DNA of 64,000 nt from Diphasiastrum complanatum (Eukaryota > Streptophyta > Lycopodiopsida > Lycopodiales > Lycopodiaceae): assembly GCA_029204225.1 (NCBI GenBank), contig CM055101.1, forward strand, positions 46,117,906-46,181,905, given 5' to 3'. Position 1 is the first letter of the stretch. Every line of letters starts with the position of its first letter. A model generated the notes under the pieces. The model was given only the letters and a program-made list of their open reading frames with translations. It ran no database searches and had not been told where the DNA came from. The translations under genes were made by a program, and so were the position numbers. Shown one piece after another: positions 25,456 to 37,018 of the stretch.

Positions 25456-27690
25456 TCATTCAGAATTGCAATAATCAATTTCATCAACGACAACATCTTG
25501 CAATTCATCTCCTCTTAGATGATTTTCATCATCACTCTCACTTTCAAAAATTATTTCATCATCTTGACTATTAGAATTTCTATTCTCAACATCTATGGAA
25601 GTGGGTGCCTCAAGTATGGTTTGACGATTTACTACATCTCTAGGTAGCTCAATCTCATAGTTAAAATGAAGGTTTTCCATTTTATTATTAACATTTGCAC
25701 CCTCAAATACTTGTCGTGAACGTGGTTCAACTTGAGCTACAAACCACCATATCTTGTTTAGTCGATCTGGTTGAAATAACACCTGCAAAAATCATTATTT
25801 TAGAACATATCGAAAACTCAAATATTGAAGTCACTTGCAATAAAATGAAAAACATGATAGCATAGCATGTGCACCTGCTCACAGTGACGAGGCAACACCA
25901 ATGTGTCAAAGGACTCCATGCTCATTGTTTTTGATGAATCAATTGCAAAAAATCCACTTGGATCCGATTTTACGGTTGCATTTGGCCCTTTACAAACTAC
26001 CTTGAACCATTTCACATCAAATAAAAAATAGTGTCCACTTTCACCAAATGACACATCATAAATATTTTGTATAGTTCCTACGTATTCTATGTCTCCTGAG
26101 ATGGGATTCCGATCTCGTGCACTACTTTGACTTTCTTGTTGGAAAGATGCTATTACACCACAATCGTTTGTGCATCTCTTGTTATCAATCCTTTCAACAT
26201 GAAAGTGGAAACCAAAAGCCCATATAGCATTATACATTTTGCACTTCAACATGACAAACATGAATCTCATAAATAATCACTGTGAATGAACATAGTATTT
26301 CAAAATGATTAAACAAATATTGTTATAAACAAGAATGTTCTAATAATGAAGTATCTAAAGAATAATACCTTCCATTCGCATCCTCTTGCAAAGTCCCATT
26401 CTGCGTTCGATACTTTTTGTCCCTCTTTTGTTGTTTGTTGTAGTGTGCCATGCATCCACTCTATAGTGCATTGCTTGGGCATTCACCTAATCCTGGATAG
26501 TCATGCATTGTCCACATTACAATGGCATGTAGTGTAAACTCCCTCTCATGTAAGGGGTGCGAAATGTCATATGCATTTATCCTCTTTCACAAATCTTCCA
26601 ACTCGTCAACAAGCGGTTCAAGATACACATCCATGTTCTTAACCTTGCGTTTTTCAAGAATTAGAAGTGCCAACATAATGTGTCCCTTTTTTGTACTCAA
26701 CCAAAGACCAAATCTCACATTTCTTGACTCATTGGCAAAGCTTGGATACTCTTTGTTGATGTGTTTCCATGCAGGTGAATCTGAAGGTACCCTCATCATC
26801 CCATCTGTAGAGGTATGGTGTGCATGTCAGTCCATAAGTTGTGCAAGAGATTTACAACAAAATAAACGTTGCAATCGTGGAATTACTGGAAAATGTCGTA
26901 AAACTTTGCACGGAATGGTTGCCCCTTGCAAATCATCTCTATATCGAGGAGTATCACAAATGGGACATTTCTTGAGTGATTCATACTTCCTCAATATAAA
27001 ATACAATCTTTTGGACATGCATGATATTGCTTGTAGTCCATCTCGATGTTAGACAACATCTTTCATGCCTCATCTCTTGTCTCAGGCATGACATTCCCTT
27101 CTGGGAGAATTTTGTTTTTCAATAGTTTGTACATGACAAAATAAGTCATTGTGAAAAAATTATCACTAGATGTCCAAATTGTAAATTTTGTTTCAAAGCA
27201 AAAATGACAAGTAGATGAAAAAAATCTACTCAAATAATGATGTGAGGCTTTGGTCACTCCATCTATATTTGGCTTGAAGATTTAATAGAAGTAGAGAAGT
27301 CGCCAAACGAGATGTCTTTGCTCCAAGATACAATGCGGTCTTTGATTCTTCTCGCAATTTCTTTTCTTCTTTAGACAAAAGTGCCTCCTCATCTTGTTCA
27401 TTGTGTCTAGCTGCACTATTGTTCTCGTACATATCATCCAACATGTCTCCCGTGACTTCAAATTCATCATTCATTGGAAGCTCATTTTCATCGTTGGAAC
27501 TTGTTTGCGAAGAAGTAGATCTAGATGAGCTAGATTCAGATGCATTAGTCTCTTGATTAATGCGCTCATCAATTTCCATCATCTCTTTTAAGCCTTGACG
27601 TAGACGACGAGGTAATTGCTTTATATGAGGACCATCATCTGAGAGAAGAGCTTCCGAAGATGTCCCTTCCCAAGAATCGTGTAGTGTGTA
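25456..27690 (-). pseudogene. CACTA (En/Spm-like) TNP2 transposase, internally deleted
   Basis: Blocks in order on the minus strand: an acidic Ser-rich N-terminus (27690-27330), YRWSDQSLTSLF (about 27240), KCPICDTPRY and VLRHFPVIPRLQRLF (26970-26850), MMRVPSDSPAWKHINKEYP with ESRNVRFGL (26799-26690), MDVYLEPLVDELEDL (26630-26587), and a shifted TLHAIVMWTMHDYPGLGE (about 26510-26460). These are TNP2-domain motifs of plant CACTA elements. The C-terminal DUF4216 part follows (GDIEYVGTIQNIYDV, FLFDVKWFKVV, 26100-25980) with a GT-AG intron (donor at 25875, acceptor ttttgcag near 25785) and an acidic tail ending at 25456. The middle of the catalytic region between DYPGLG and DUF4216 is missing, and at least three frame changes occur. 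Function is lost. Confidence 0.88.
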
Positions 27691-28543
27691 TTATGATCTT
27701 AATCCACGTGGTGGAGTTATAAAAAATACGCGTGGCAATGTAGTTCATCATGCCCGTTTGCGTGATTTAGTTGCTTTATATTTTGGTAAAGATTACATGA
27801 TCGATTGGTCCTCCCAATCGCTTGAAGACAAAAATAAAATAATAGAGACCTTATATTCTGAATTCCCTCAATCCAATGTTTTAAGTAGGACTTGGGCCTT
27901 GAATACAATGTGCCTTTGGATTCGAAACAAAAGGCACTTGATGAGAAGAGTTGTGTGGAATCCCAAGAATCCCACGAAGCCTGGATGGTGCTCCAAAAGG
28001 GATTGGAGGAAGGTGAAAGAAAAATTGTTGCAAAACAATCCCCAAAAGTATGAACAACAACGTAGGGCCGCCGCCGAGAAGCTCTTTAAACATGGCCAAA
28101 GTCACTTGGGATCGGGAGGAAGGGACAATCTAGAGGTCCAATTTGTAAGTGCGATATTTTTTACTATGATTTTATTTTTGTAGTGAGATTGTTACTGTTT
28201 TTTTATTGCTAAACTATATTGTATTGCTAAACTATGTTTTTTTTGTTGAATGTAGCTTAGTGATTTTGGAAGACACATGACCGTCGCAGAGTACAAACAA
28301 GGTTACGATCATGGATATGCCGGCCTTAAAGCTTTTATGGAATCCCATGGATTGTTTCCAATCGTAAACTCTTAATCTTTATTGTTTTGTGATTGTTTAC
28401 TTTGTGGTTTACAAGTAAGTTTAATCTCAATTTAATTGAATCTTTGATTCTATTTTGTAGAGAGGCTCTACAACTTCAAGCGTTCGGGATGTGGAAGAAA
28501 ATGTTGTTAGCAACTGTGCTAACACAGAGAAAATAAAAAAATA
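27629..28543 (+). CDS. CACTA accessory gene, transposase_24 (Ptta/En/Spm) type
   Basis: Open from 27629 without an ATG, so the first exon is missing or unseen. Exon A (to 28149) reads VYYDLNPRGG, LVALYFGKDYMIDW, then a Trp/Lys-rich helical region (TKPGWCSKRDWRKVKEKLL), then a basic segment and HGQSHLGSGG, the layout of the Ptta/En/Spm plant transposase family. A GTAAGT donor at 28150 and acceptor tgaatgtag at 28255 join in phase 0 to exon B (LSDFGRHMTVAEYKQGYDHG, 28256-28366). A further candidate intron (GTAAAC at 28367, acceptor attttgtag at 28460) gives exon C ending at TAA 28541-28543; without it, exon B stops at 28375. The frame has no internal stop, unlike its TNP2 neighbour, with which it is divergent. 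It may bind DNA ends as TNPA does in En/Spm; that role is an inference. Confidence 0.7.
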
Positions 28544-28562
28544 ATAAAAAAACTTCGTGGCA

Positions 28563-29302
28563 TGTGTTTTGTAAGACCACATATGAGTATCTGTCAATAA
28601 ACTTCAAGCCATGGCATGTGAGTAGAAGCTTAAATAATAATAAAATAGCTTAAACTTAGATTTAGAACTTAGACTCAGGAAACTTAAGATTAGAAATATT
28701 TTATCTTAAGTTTTCCTAAGCTAAGAAATTTGAAGTTCTAAATTCTAAGTTAGAAGTTCTTGAAAAGCTAGAAACAGATTAGTCCCATAAGTTAGTAGAC
28801 ACTTATGGAAGACCCTCTTTGCCATAAAAGGAAAGGTATTTGCATTGTAACCAACACTTTTGAGATTAAGCTATCTTGCTCTCTATTTTGGAGAATTATC
28901 ATTCTATGTCATTTGTGTTCCCTTTGGAAAGGTGCATAGCTTGAGGGAAGGTGCTCGGGCCTCCTCTTGCCTCCTTTTCATCGGTTTATTGTGGCATGTT
29001 CTTTTTGCTTAATATTAGTCGCAATATTATTTTATTACCCTTTGAATGTTAAGTAGAATTTAGATTAAACACCTTGCTAGTTGGGTAAGCCTTAGCAAGG
29101 GTTTGTATTTTGTCACCTTAGATAGTTTCATTTCCGTTTTGAGCACTAGCTAGGTAAGCCTTAGTGCTTCCGTTATTACTTCTTAGTTTCGCATTTATGT
29201 TTGAACCTTGGTAGAAACTTAAAAAGTGGACGAATCTCTACATCCCTATACTACACGTATAAGTAGATTTAGTCACCGCACACACTAGAAATACTTCCAA
29301 CA
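28563..29302 (+). repeat. Probable 5' LTR of the Ty3 element
   Basis: The right edge is clear: ...atacttccaaca ends at 29302 and a tRNA-Asp-type primer-binding site follows. A TATA-like ccataaaagg lies near 28822. The left edge is a guess. I could not find a matching 3' LTR copy in the window. Confidence 0.5.
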
Positions 29303-29320
29303 TTGGCGTCGTTGCCGCTT
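29303..29320 (+). promoter_or_regulatory. Primer-binding site, tRNA-Asp type
   Basis: ttggcgtcgttgccgc matches the tRNA-Asp PBS of plant Ty3 elements (tggcgccgttgccgg) with two changes, directly after the LTR end. Confidence 0.75.
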
Positions 29321-29439
29321 TTTAAATATTTTTCTACCTAGCTTCTTCTCCTTTTTCTTTTGTTTTTTGCTTCCGTGTTGTATGTTTGCTTGTGTGCTTA
29401 TCTCTATCTACCAACAAACAGCACACATCGTCTCTCCAG

Positions 29440-30143
29440 GTCCTACACGAGCTGGGAGCAACTTCTCAAACTGGGGGGAAGCAAGAAAAGAGTCAACTTG
29501 GGCATTTTCTTCAAAAGAAGTGACCCAAGTGACCTTTTTTACAACCAAAAAGGTATATCAGAATTCGCCAGTATGTTTGCAGCCCTAAAAGATCTTGATC
29601 TTTCATTTTATCACCTCCACAAATTCTGACCACAATCAGATTTTGAGAAGACAGCCTGATATACTGTCAAAATCTCTTATTTCTCATCAAAATCTTTGTT
29701 CTAGAATTCAACGAGTTCACTGAGGCTAGATCTCGTTAAGATCAGTCCTTCAGCAGTTCCACGAATTCTATCTCACAAATTTTGCCCGTTTACTGTCAGA
29801 ATATCACATTTTTCTCTATATTCCCTATTTGCCAGTCAAACCTCTCTGTTAGAATTCGCCATCCAGCCTAAGAATTCGTCCAGAGAACGATTTCCCTGTA
29901 CTATTCGCAAATTCTGGAACGCCAAATTTTTTCCAGAAAATTTAAAAGAATCCCATTTAGAAACCTTTTTCAGAAATCACGAATATTACAGTTAGATTCA
30001 TCTACCTCTCCACGATTTCTCAGCCTGTCCGTGAATTCTCTAACAATCGGAAAGACCAGTTTTTGTCCTACACTATCCATTTTGCAGGCAAACTGCCCTT
30101 TTTGTCAAGTACAGTCCTGCCCTGCTCATCTATATTTTGCATC
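29440..30143 (+). other. Ty3 5' untranslated leader, dense in GAATTC words
   Basis: Non-coding leader between PBS and gag. GAATTC occurs at 29561, 29704, 29763, 29852, 29872 and 30032, and near-matches such as gcaaattctg at 29906 fill the gaps. The same vocabulary recurs after the pol gene (36021-36370). Confidence 0.7.
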
Positions 30144-31440
30144 ATGTCTCGTGACTGTGCTGAATCTTCTAATCTGACTCCTCCACGAATGGAACGAAGA
30201 ATTCCACGTATCGATGCACCAAAGTACGATGGCGAATCTGACCCAGTCTGATTTCTCCAAGACTTTGATAATGCATGCCGTTTTTATGGAGATACCTCTG
30301 AAACTGAAAATCTTCGCATATTTTCCATGGTACTCTATGGCACCGCCAAGGAGTGGTACTTGAATCTCGAAGCTCCTGATCTTGCTTCTTGGACCACCCT
30401 CAAGGACGCTCTCATCAAGCGTTTCAAACCATCCAAACTGACTCAGAACCCATCCATTAAAATTACTCATATCAAGATGCGTCGCAAAGAGTCTGTTCAA
30501 AACTAGATTGAGCATTTTAAACGTCTCAAAGTAGAATGTGTTGATGAAAATATCACTGAACGAATGGCCATAGAACTATTTTCAGTTGGATTGCCAAAAA
30601 ACATCCGCCGAGAACTCAAACCAGTTGACCTTTATGATCAACTTAAAGATGTGATGACTGATGCTATCCGTGAAGAAGACGAAGGTTCTGATGATGACTT
30701 TGACCATCGTGAAAAGAAATCTAAGAATCTGGACCGTCCTAATCACCCAAAATCTGATGATATTGCTCAATCTTCTGGACTTCTACATCAAATGGAAACC
30801 TGGCAAAAAGCTCAACAATCTCATATGGATAAACGCACTAACGATTTTCAAACCCCCATGAAACAGATTGCTGAGAAATCCTTTCTAGCAAGGGAACATG
30901 TCTGGTGTCCAATTTGCTCACAGCATCACACTGCTAATGAATCCCTCAACTACGAAATCATTTCCCAGCAGCCACCAGACCAGCCATCTATCGGGCTTAC
31001 CGCCCGTACCCGCCACAACAACCTCTGCCATGACCAGAGGTTTACCAACCACGACCACCTGCCTCACGTCAACAATTTGCTGTTAACCAACCTGTCCTAC
31101 AAAACATTGTCCATTATCTTGATCCGAATACCATCGATCCGGCCACCTACTATGTGGAAGATAATACTCAACCATAATACTCTACTGAAACGGTTGTTTA
31201 TTACACCTATGATTCTCATGCTCAGCCGGTGGATCCCAATGCCCAAGCTTACAATCCAAACCAAGCTGTCTTTGCCACACATCAACTACTCGCAATACGA
31301 GAATGCTTTATCTGTGCAGGTAAACATTCTAGTAGCTGCCCAGATAAACTCCGCTTTCCTCTAGCTTGTGAAAACTGTGGTATTGAACATCACGTGAAGG
31401 ACTGCCCATCCCGATCTAAGCCAACCACTCCTGTCTGTTC
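30144..31440 (+). pseudogene. Ty3/gypsy gag relic with zinc knuckles
   Basis: Starts at ATG 30144 (MSRDCAESSNLTPPRM). IPRIDAPKYDGESDPV, FLQDFDNACRFYG, AKEWYLNLEAPD and WTTLKDALIKRF are the retrotransposon gag domain. Stops at 30249 and 30504 interrupt it. The frame continues 30564-31000 with an acidic linker and a first Cys/His box (CPICSQHH, fourth ligand lost). Two more knuckles lie at 31303-31410 (CFICAGKHSSSC and CENCGIEHHVKDC). Frame changes near 30970-31230 separate them. The knuckles are one residue shorter than the common CX2CX4HX4C form. Gag packages element RNA in virus-like particles; this copy cannot. Confidence 0.88.
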
Positions 31441-31889
31441 AGTGCAAGTAGAAATTTTACCAATCGAAACACATCCTGCTTGGGTCTTGACTCGGGCACA
31501 AACCCAACGCCAAACCCCTACACTTGCACCCAGCAAAACTCAACCGGAGGCAGTTCCTCCAAGTGACGATTCAACCCCGATAGTTTATCCTCACCCATCT
31601 GAAGAAATTCGGCTGCATCATGAGTATCACCAGCAAATCCGCAATGCTGACCAACAATCTTCCTCTTCCCATAAAATACCTCACAAGCCCTTTGAAAGCA
31701 AAACCCTTGAAGGTACCAAAGTTTGGGGAGATTTACTACAAGCCAATGTCACTCTTCTCTTCCATGTACTTTGGAAGCATGCTGTCTAGTGGAAACAACA
31801 GATCCAATCCAATACCACCACCACTATTGATGAGTTACCTGAATCACTCAACGAACGAGGCAACATCAAAATCCCAGCTACACATCATC

Positions 31890-32926
31890 AATCTCGTGAA
31901 GTTTTAACAGTACTCGATGGAGGTTCCGGGGTTAATATCATTTCCACATCCCTCATGATGGAATGGAATCTGAGAGACAAGCTAGCCAAACCTACTTGTC
32001 AGCTTCGAATGGCTGATCAAAGTGTGGTCTGACCTACCAGTTTCCTTCCGCACATGCTGATAAAACTACGAGGTCTCAAGTTTTCTGTTGATCTTGTAGT
32101 ACTTGATATTCCCAATAATGTCTATTCTTATGAATTACTACTTGGTCATTCGTGGCTCACCAATGCACGAGTCGTTCATGACTGGAGCAAAGGCCGAGTC
32201 ACTTTTGGTAATTGTGACAGTTCTGTCACCATTGACTCAACGGGTAAACTCAAACCTGTACGCATCCATGACGAGGGATCCTCAACCACCAAATCAATAT
32301 TTGAGCCATACCAGTCCAGCCACGAAAAAGGTCATTATGTTAAATCTACTGATATCATAAACTGGAGTCATAGTCTAGCTACCATTGATTGTGTGAGTGT
32401 CGATTACTGTGCTCAACATCAGGATAATTGTACCTCTCCACACCCGATCGATCACGACCAATTACCTGATCTGGATACACCCATCATCAATATCAATTTT
32501 ATTGATATTCTTTCACACCATGATGAGCTGCTAAATGTTGCATGGCTACCTACTAATAAATCAGACGATTTATTCATTGATGACGAGAATGTCTTACGAA
32601 TTCAGAATTTCCAAGAAGATATGGACATTTCTGATATTCAGATCCTCAACTATATGGAAGCACTTCCCCTGAAGACCTATCCGCAACTTGCTTCAAAGGT
32701 GGAATCCATTGCCAAGGTTGCAATTGAAAAACCTGAGACAAAATTCTACCGTCCCAAACGCCCACACTATCCATGGGATCTCTGTGAGGAGGAGACTATC
32801 TTTCAAATTGATGACGAGATCCTCCATGACATACCAACTAACTCTCCACCACTGAAACCTCAACCACATGGTCATACTATGAAAGAGAAAAATGAAAAAA
32901 CCACTTCAAATTCAACCGTTGGGTGA
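31890..32926 (+). pseudogene. Ty3/gypsy protease relic and linker
   Basis: The retropepsin-like active site reads VLDGGSGVNIIS near 31908-31943, followed by MADQSVV, a stop at 32030, then KLRGLKFSVDLVVLD and LLLGHSWL, the flap and C-terminal half of an aspartic protease. The open frame then runs as a low-conservation linker to TGA about 32924. The protease would process the polyprotein. One stop splits the domain. Confidence 0.8.
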
Positions 32927-33199
32927 CCTCACAATTGTTTGAGAAGTTCCTGAAATTGCCTCTAGCCCTACACCAGTCCCTGAAAAAGCACCATCTCGGC
33001 AAGATAAAAGCAAGGCCCCACTCAAATCTCCAGCCCATGATGTTCTTGCATACTTTAAGGCCTATACGATTGAGGATGTCACAATCAAATTACCCCAAGC
33101 TCAACGTGAGCCCACTGGTAATTCACCCTACGAAGGCCTGCACAAACCATAACCCTTTCCCTGAGTGAGCCAAATGAAACCAACGAATATCTTGTCCAC

Positions 33200-34660
33200 G
33201 TCAGAGCTCATCACAATCGCGAACAACGAAGACGGTTTGAAAAGCTCCTGCGAAAATATCGACATATCTTTGTCTGGACCTATAAAGACATGAAAGACGT
33301 CTCACCCCAAGTAGCTGTGCATCGTATCCCACTTAAACCGGGTGCGAGGCCCACTGCTAGTCGTCCATACAGATGCAATCCCATCTATAAGGCCAAGATC
33401 AAAGAAGAATTACAACGCCTTTTAGATGCGGGATTTATCTATGAAATTGAGAATATTGAGTGGGTCTCCCCAATTGTCATCGTCCCCAAGAAAAATGGAA
33501 AACTCCGGATCTGTGTTGATTTTAAGAAACTTAACGCCGTCACTGGACGTGATCATTTTCCACTACCTTTCGGAGAATCCTTCTTAGATGGCTTTAGCGG
33601 ATATAATATGATCCAAATCGCTGAAGAAGATCAACACAAAACCGCCTTTGCCACAGAATGGAGAACCTTCTGCTGGAAAGTCATGCCTTTTGGTCTCTAC
33701 AATGCTCCTAGCACCTTCCAACATGTTATGCAAGCGGCCTTTTCTCAGCAGATGGGTGATACCTTAGAAGTTTACTTGGACGATTTAGGAGCACATTCCG
33801 AAGAAATACATCATCTGTCTGTGCTCGAAATTTTTTTTATCCAATGTCAACGTTTCGGTATCTCTCTTAATCCTGAAAAATGCCAGATTTGGGTAATCCA
33901 TGGTATTGTGTTAGGACGTATTATCTCACGAAATGGCATTGCCACTAACCTTGAAAAGATTCTTATCATTCAAAATCTACCGGAACCACGTACGATACGT
34001 GAAGTTTACTCCTTCCTTGGCCACACCAACTACTATCAGTGCTTTATTTTCGATTTCGCTAACAAAGCACGCTTAATCTACAAAGTATTTGTAGTTCCCA
34101 AATGGACGGATGAACAATGCGTCGCCTTTAATCACCTCAAAGAAGCCCTTACCAATGCACCCATCCTCCAGGCTCCTGATTATTCTAAAGAATTCCATGT
34201 GCATACCGATGCATCCAAGTATGCCATTGGAGCAGTGCTCCCCCAACTGGGAGAATTAAAAAAGGACTACCCAATTTGTTTTCTTAGTTGACAATTGATA
34301 CCTGCTGAAGTCAATTATACCACTATCGAACGCGAAGCCTTGGCAATAGTATATGCGGTTCGGAAGTTTCGCCGTTATCTTCTAGGAAAAGTCTTTGCGT
34401 TCTTCACTGATCATCAAGCACTGTTGTATCTCATCATTAAGACTTGCACCACCGACCGTATTACTAGATGGATCCTATTATTGAGAGAATTTGAGTTTAG
34501 GATCATGGTTCGTAAGGGAGTTCAGCATTTTTTAGCAGACCATCTATCCCGAATCACTAACCTTCCTACCCCTGATCAAGGCGTCAACGATGATTTACCA
34601 GATGCAATCCTTTTCCAAGTTGACTCTACACCTGTATGGGCTAAACTAAACCTTATACGT
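33200..34660 (+). pseudogene. Ty3/gypsy reverse transcriptase and RNase H relic
   Basis: A 333-codon open stretch (33290-34291) carries RPYRCNPIYKAKIKEELQRL, WVSPIVIVPKKNGKLRICVD, DGFSGYNMIQIAEEDQHKTA, VMPFGLYNAPSTFQHVM and VYLDDLGAHS (catalytic YxDD intact), then the thumb and the RNase H start HVHTDASKYAIGAVL. Between FPLPF and FLDGFSGY about 14 residues normal for the family are absent in frame. A stop at 34289 precedes the rest of RNase H (NYTTIEREALAIVYAVRKFR, FTDHQALLYL, HFLADHLSR). Sequence upstream from 33200 (NREQRRRFEKLLRKYRHIF) is readable with frame changes. Confidence 0.93.
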
Positions 34661-34669
34661 TAATTGCAG

Positions 34670-35824
34670 GACAACTCTACAAGCAAGGGTTAGATGGAAT
34701 TATCCGACGATGTCTTACTGAAGGAGAAATACCCTCTGTAATTTCCCTCACTCATTAAGGTATTGGTGCCGACCATTTCTCTTCTGAAACAACTGCTAAG
34801 AAAATCCTCTTAGCCGGTTTTTGGTGGCCAACACTCTTTAAGGATACGCACAATTTCACTAAAGCTTGTGATGTCTGCCAACGCACAAAACGCTTTCAAA
34901 AAATAGACTACATGCCTTTACACCCCATAACCATTGATCAAGCTTTTCAGAAATGGGAAATTGATTATGTCGGACCAATTAGTCCTGCTGCTCGACACAC
35001 ACAATCTCGTTACATCATAGTAGCTACGGACTACTGCACCAAATGGGCCGAAGCAAGAGTTGTTCGCAATGTTGATGCTCGTTCTACCGCCAAATTTTTC
35101 TATGAACAGGTTATAGTTCGGTTCAGATGTCCTCTAGAGCTTATTAGTGATAGGGGTACACATTTCCTTAACTCTGTCATAGCATATCTTCTTTCCAAAT
35201 TTTTTGTGGTACATCGTAAAAGTTCCCCATACTATCCACGTTGCAATGGCCAGGCAGAATCCACCTATAAAATCCTATGTGGAATTCTCACCAAAACCGT
35301 CGAATCCAGCCGGTCTGATTGGGAACTCAAACTCCATGCTGCTCTCTGGGCTTATCGCACTACCCCGAAGCAAGCTACATTATTTACCCCCTTCCAGCTC
35401 ACATATGGTCAAGAAGCCGTTATGCTTGTGGAATTCCATATCCCCTCCCCATGAGTAGCCTACAACCTTGAGCTCGATACTCCTTAGAATCTAGCAAATA
35501 GGTTATTCCATCTGGAGCAACTCTGTGAAACACGACGGATCAGCATCCATGCTCAACAAGTCCACAAACGATGACAAAAAGCATGGCATGATCAATCATT
35601 GAAACTTAGAGATTTCCAGGTTGGCGATAAGGTCCTGCTATACCAGGCCAAAGCCTTCAAAGGCAAACTGAAATTTTTGGGCCAAGGACCTTACATAATA
35701 AAAAAATCTTTGCCTCTGGATATGTCCAACTCCAAACCCTTCAAGGCGATATCCTCGACACTGTAGTCAATGGGAGTCGACTGAGAAAGTACAACGAACC
35801 CTGCTTTTATCTTGATATGTATTA
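34670..35824 (+). pseudogene. Ty3/gypsy integrase relic
   Basis: The zinc-binding HHCC region reads GQLYKQGLDG, GIGADHFS and GFWWPTL with CDVCQR near 34875, broken by TAA at 34756. The core has all three acidic residues: IDYVGPISPAA (first Asp), LISDRGTHFLNS (second Asp) and CNGQAESTYK (Glu). Stops at 35452, 35485 and 35572 and a frame change near 35700 follow. The C-terminal module (FQVGDKVLLYQAKAFKGKL, then VVNGSRLRKYN in the next frame) ends at TAG about 35824. Confidence 0.92.
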
Positions 35825-36480
35825 GCTGCTTCTTTTCTACTTTTTTTTTTTTTTCTCTTCTCCCTGTTTATTGTTTGCATGCCATATCTACCACATTTTT
35901 GCTGTGATTTCTTGTTCCACCCATCAAGATACTATCAGATCAGGTAGACCAACAGTCTTCTCTGAGAAAACCACAAAAGTCATTAGTTTCAGACGAAATT
36001 TTTTCACAGCATCTCAGATAGAATTCGCCTGACCCTTTTTTCATAGAGCATGATTCATTTTTGACCTCCGTGAATTCTGTCTCAGATAAAAAAAATGTCT
36101 AAAAATAGAAAAAAGATAGTTTTCTTCATCAGATATCCATTCTCAGAATTCGCAAACAATTCACTGGAGCTCAAATTGATTCTCACGATTTCTCTACTAT
36201 CCCGCAAATTCTGATCAGATACATTTTTGCACTATCAAACGTTTTTCTCTTTTGGCAATAAAAATCACTTACAGGAATTCGCGGGCCCTCAGAAAGTTGC
36301 CTCAAAATTCGCGACTGTCATTATCAAATCGTGGAGGCTGCGGACGATTTCTGGGTGAAGTTGCGAATTCCTGCCAAAAAAAGTCTATATATAGGCCTCC
36401 ACCTTCTCTCCACGAGTTCATTTGCAAAGGTTAATTCTCGCAAATATAGAACTTATTGATGTTTGAGTGAATTTTTTTTA
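35825..36480 (+). other. Post-pol region with GAATTC cluster and a TATA box
   Basis: GAATTC occurs at 36021, 36072, 36146, 36275 and 36365. ctatatatagg at 36384-36395 looks like a promoter TATA, 15-80 bp ahead of another ttcgcaaat word. It could be U3-R of a 3' LTR, but it does not match 28563-29302. Confidence 0.5.
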
Positions 36481-36855
36481 TCACTTTTTTGACCAGGTTG
36501 CGAAGGTTATTTATCCGAGAGTTCACAAATTGTGGAATTTTTTTAGTTTTTTTTGCACTTGGAAGTTAGTTTCCAGTGGTTTGTCAGAAATCAAGGTCTG
36601 ATGGTGGTTTTTCTCACTTTTTCCTTCAAAAAAGCAAATTTTATGAATTTTTTTGTGGGTTTTTGGTTTAGATTTTGATGTGTCAAGCACTTAGAGGCTG
36701 TCTCAGTCTCCTCTACCTCCAAACACCTCCTCTGCTAGCTTTGAACAAATCAACAATAAAAAACACAAAAAAATCCTCACTAAACTACTATAAAACCTCT
36801 TCTAACAAACTGGAACAACTAAAAAAACAACTAAACTAGTTAGTAGCAACTATTC

Positions 36856-36872
36856 CTGGCAACGGCGCCACT
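36856..36872 (-). promoter_or_regulatory. Primer-binding site of a minus-strand Ty3 element
   Basis: The + strand ctggcaacggcgccac reads gtggcgccgttgccag on the minus strand, an almost exact tRNA-Asp PBS. It implies an LTR to the right (from about 36880) and an internal region to the left, now truncated against the + strand element. Confidence 0.7.
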
Positions 36873-37018
36873 ATAGGGTGCAGCAATAGTCGGTGAGTAG
36901 CCCTCCATAGAACACAAGGATAGATGTCTAACTATGTCTAGTTGTCTACTTCAGTTGCCTTCTAAAATTAACACTACCCATCCACCTAACACTATCCACA
37001 CCACATGTCCAAGATAAT

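Noticed and set aside
26522-27052. 176-codon + strand frame opposite TNP2
   Set aside because: It is the complement of the TNP2 coding blocks, which match a known domain; the + frame matches nothing.
30000-35824. Endogenous pararetrovirus (caulimovirid) instead of a Ty3 element
   Set aside because: A clear integrase with DDE residues follows RNase H, which caulimovirids lack.
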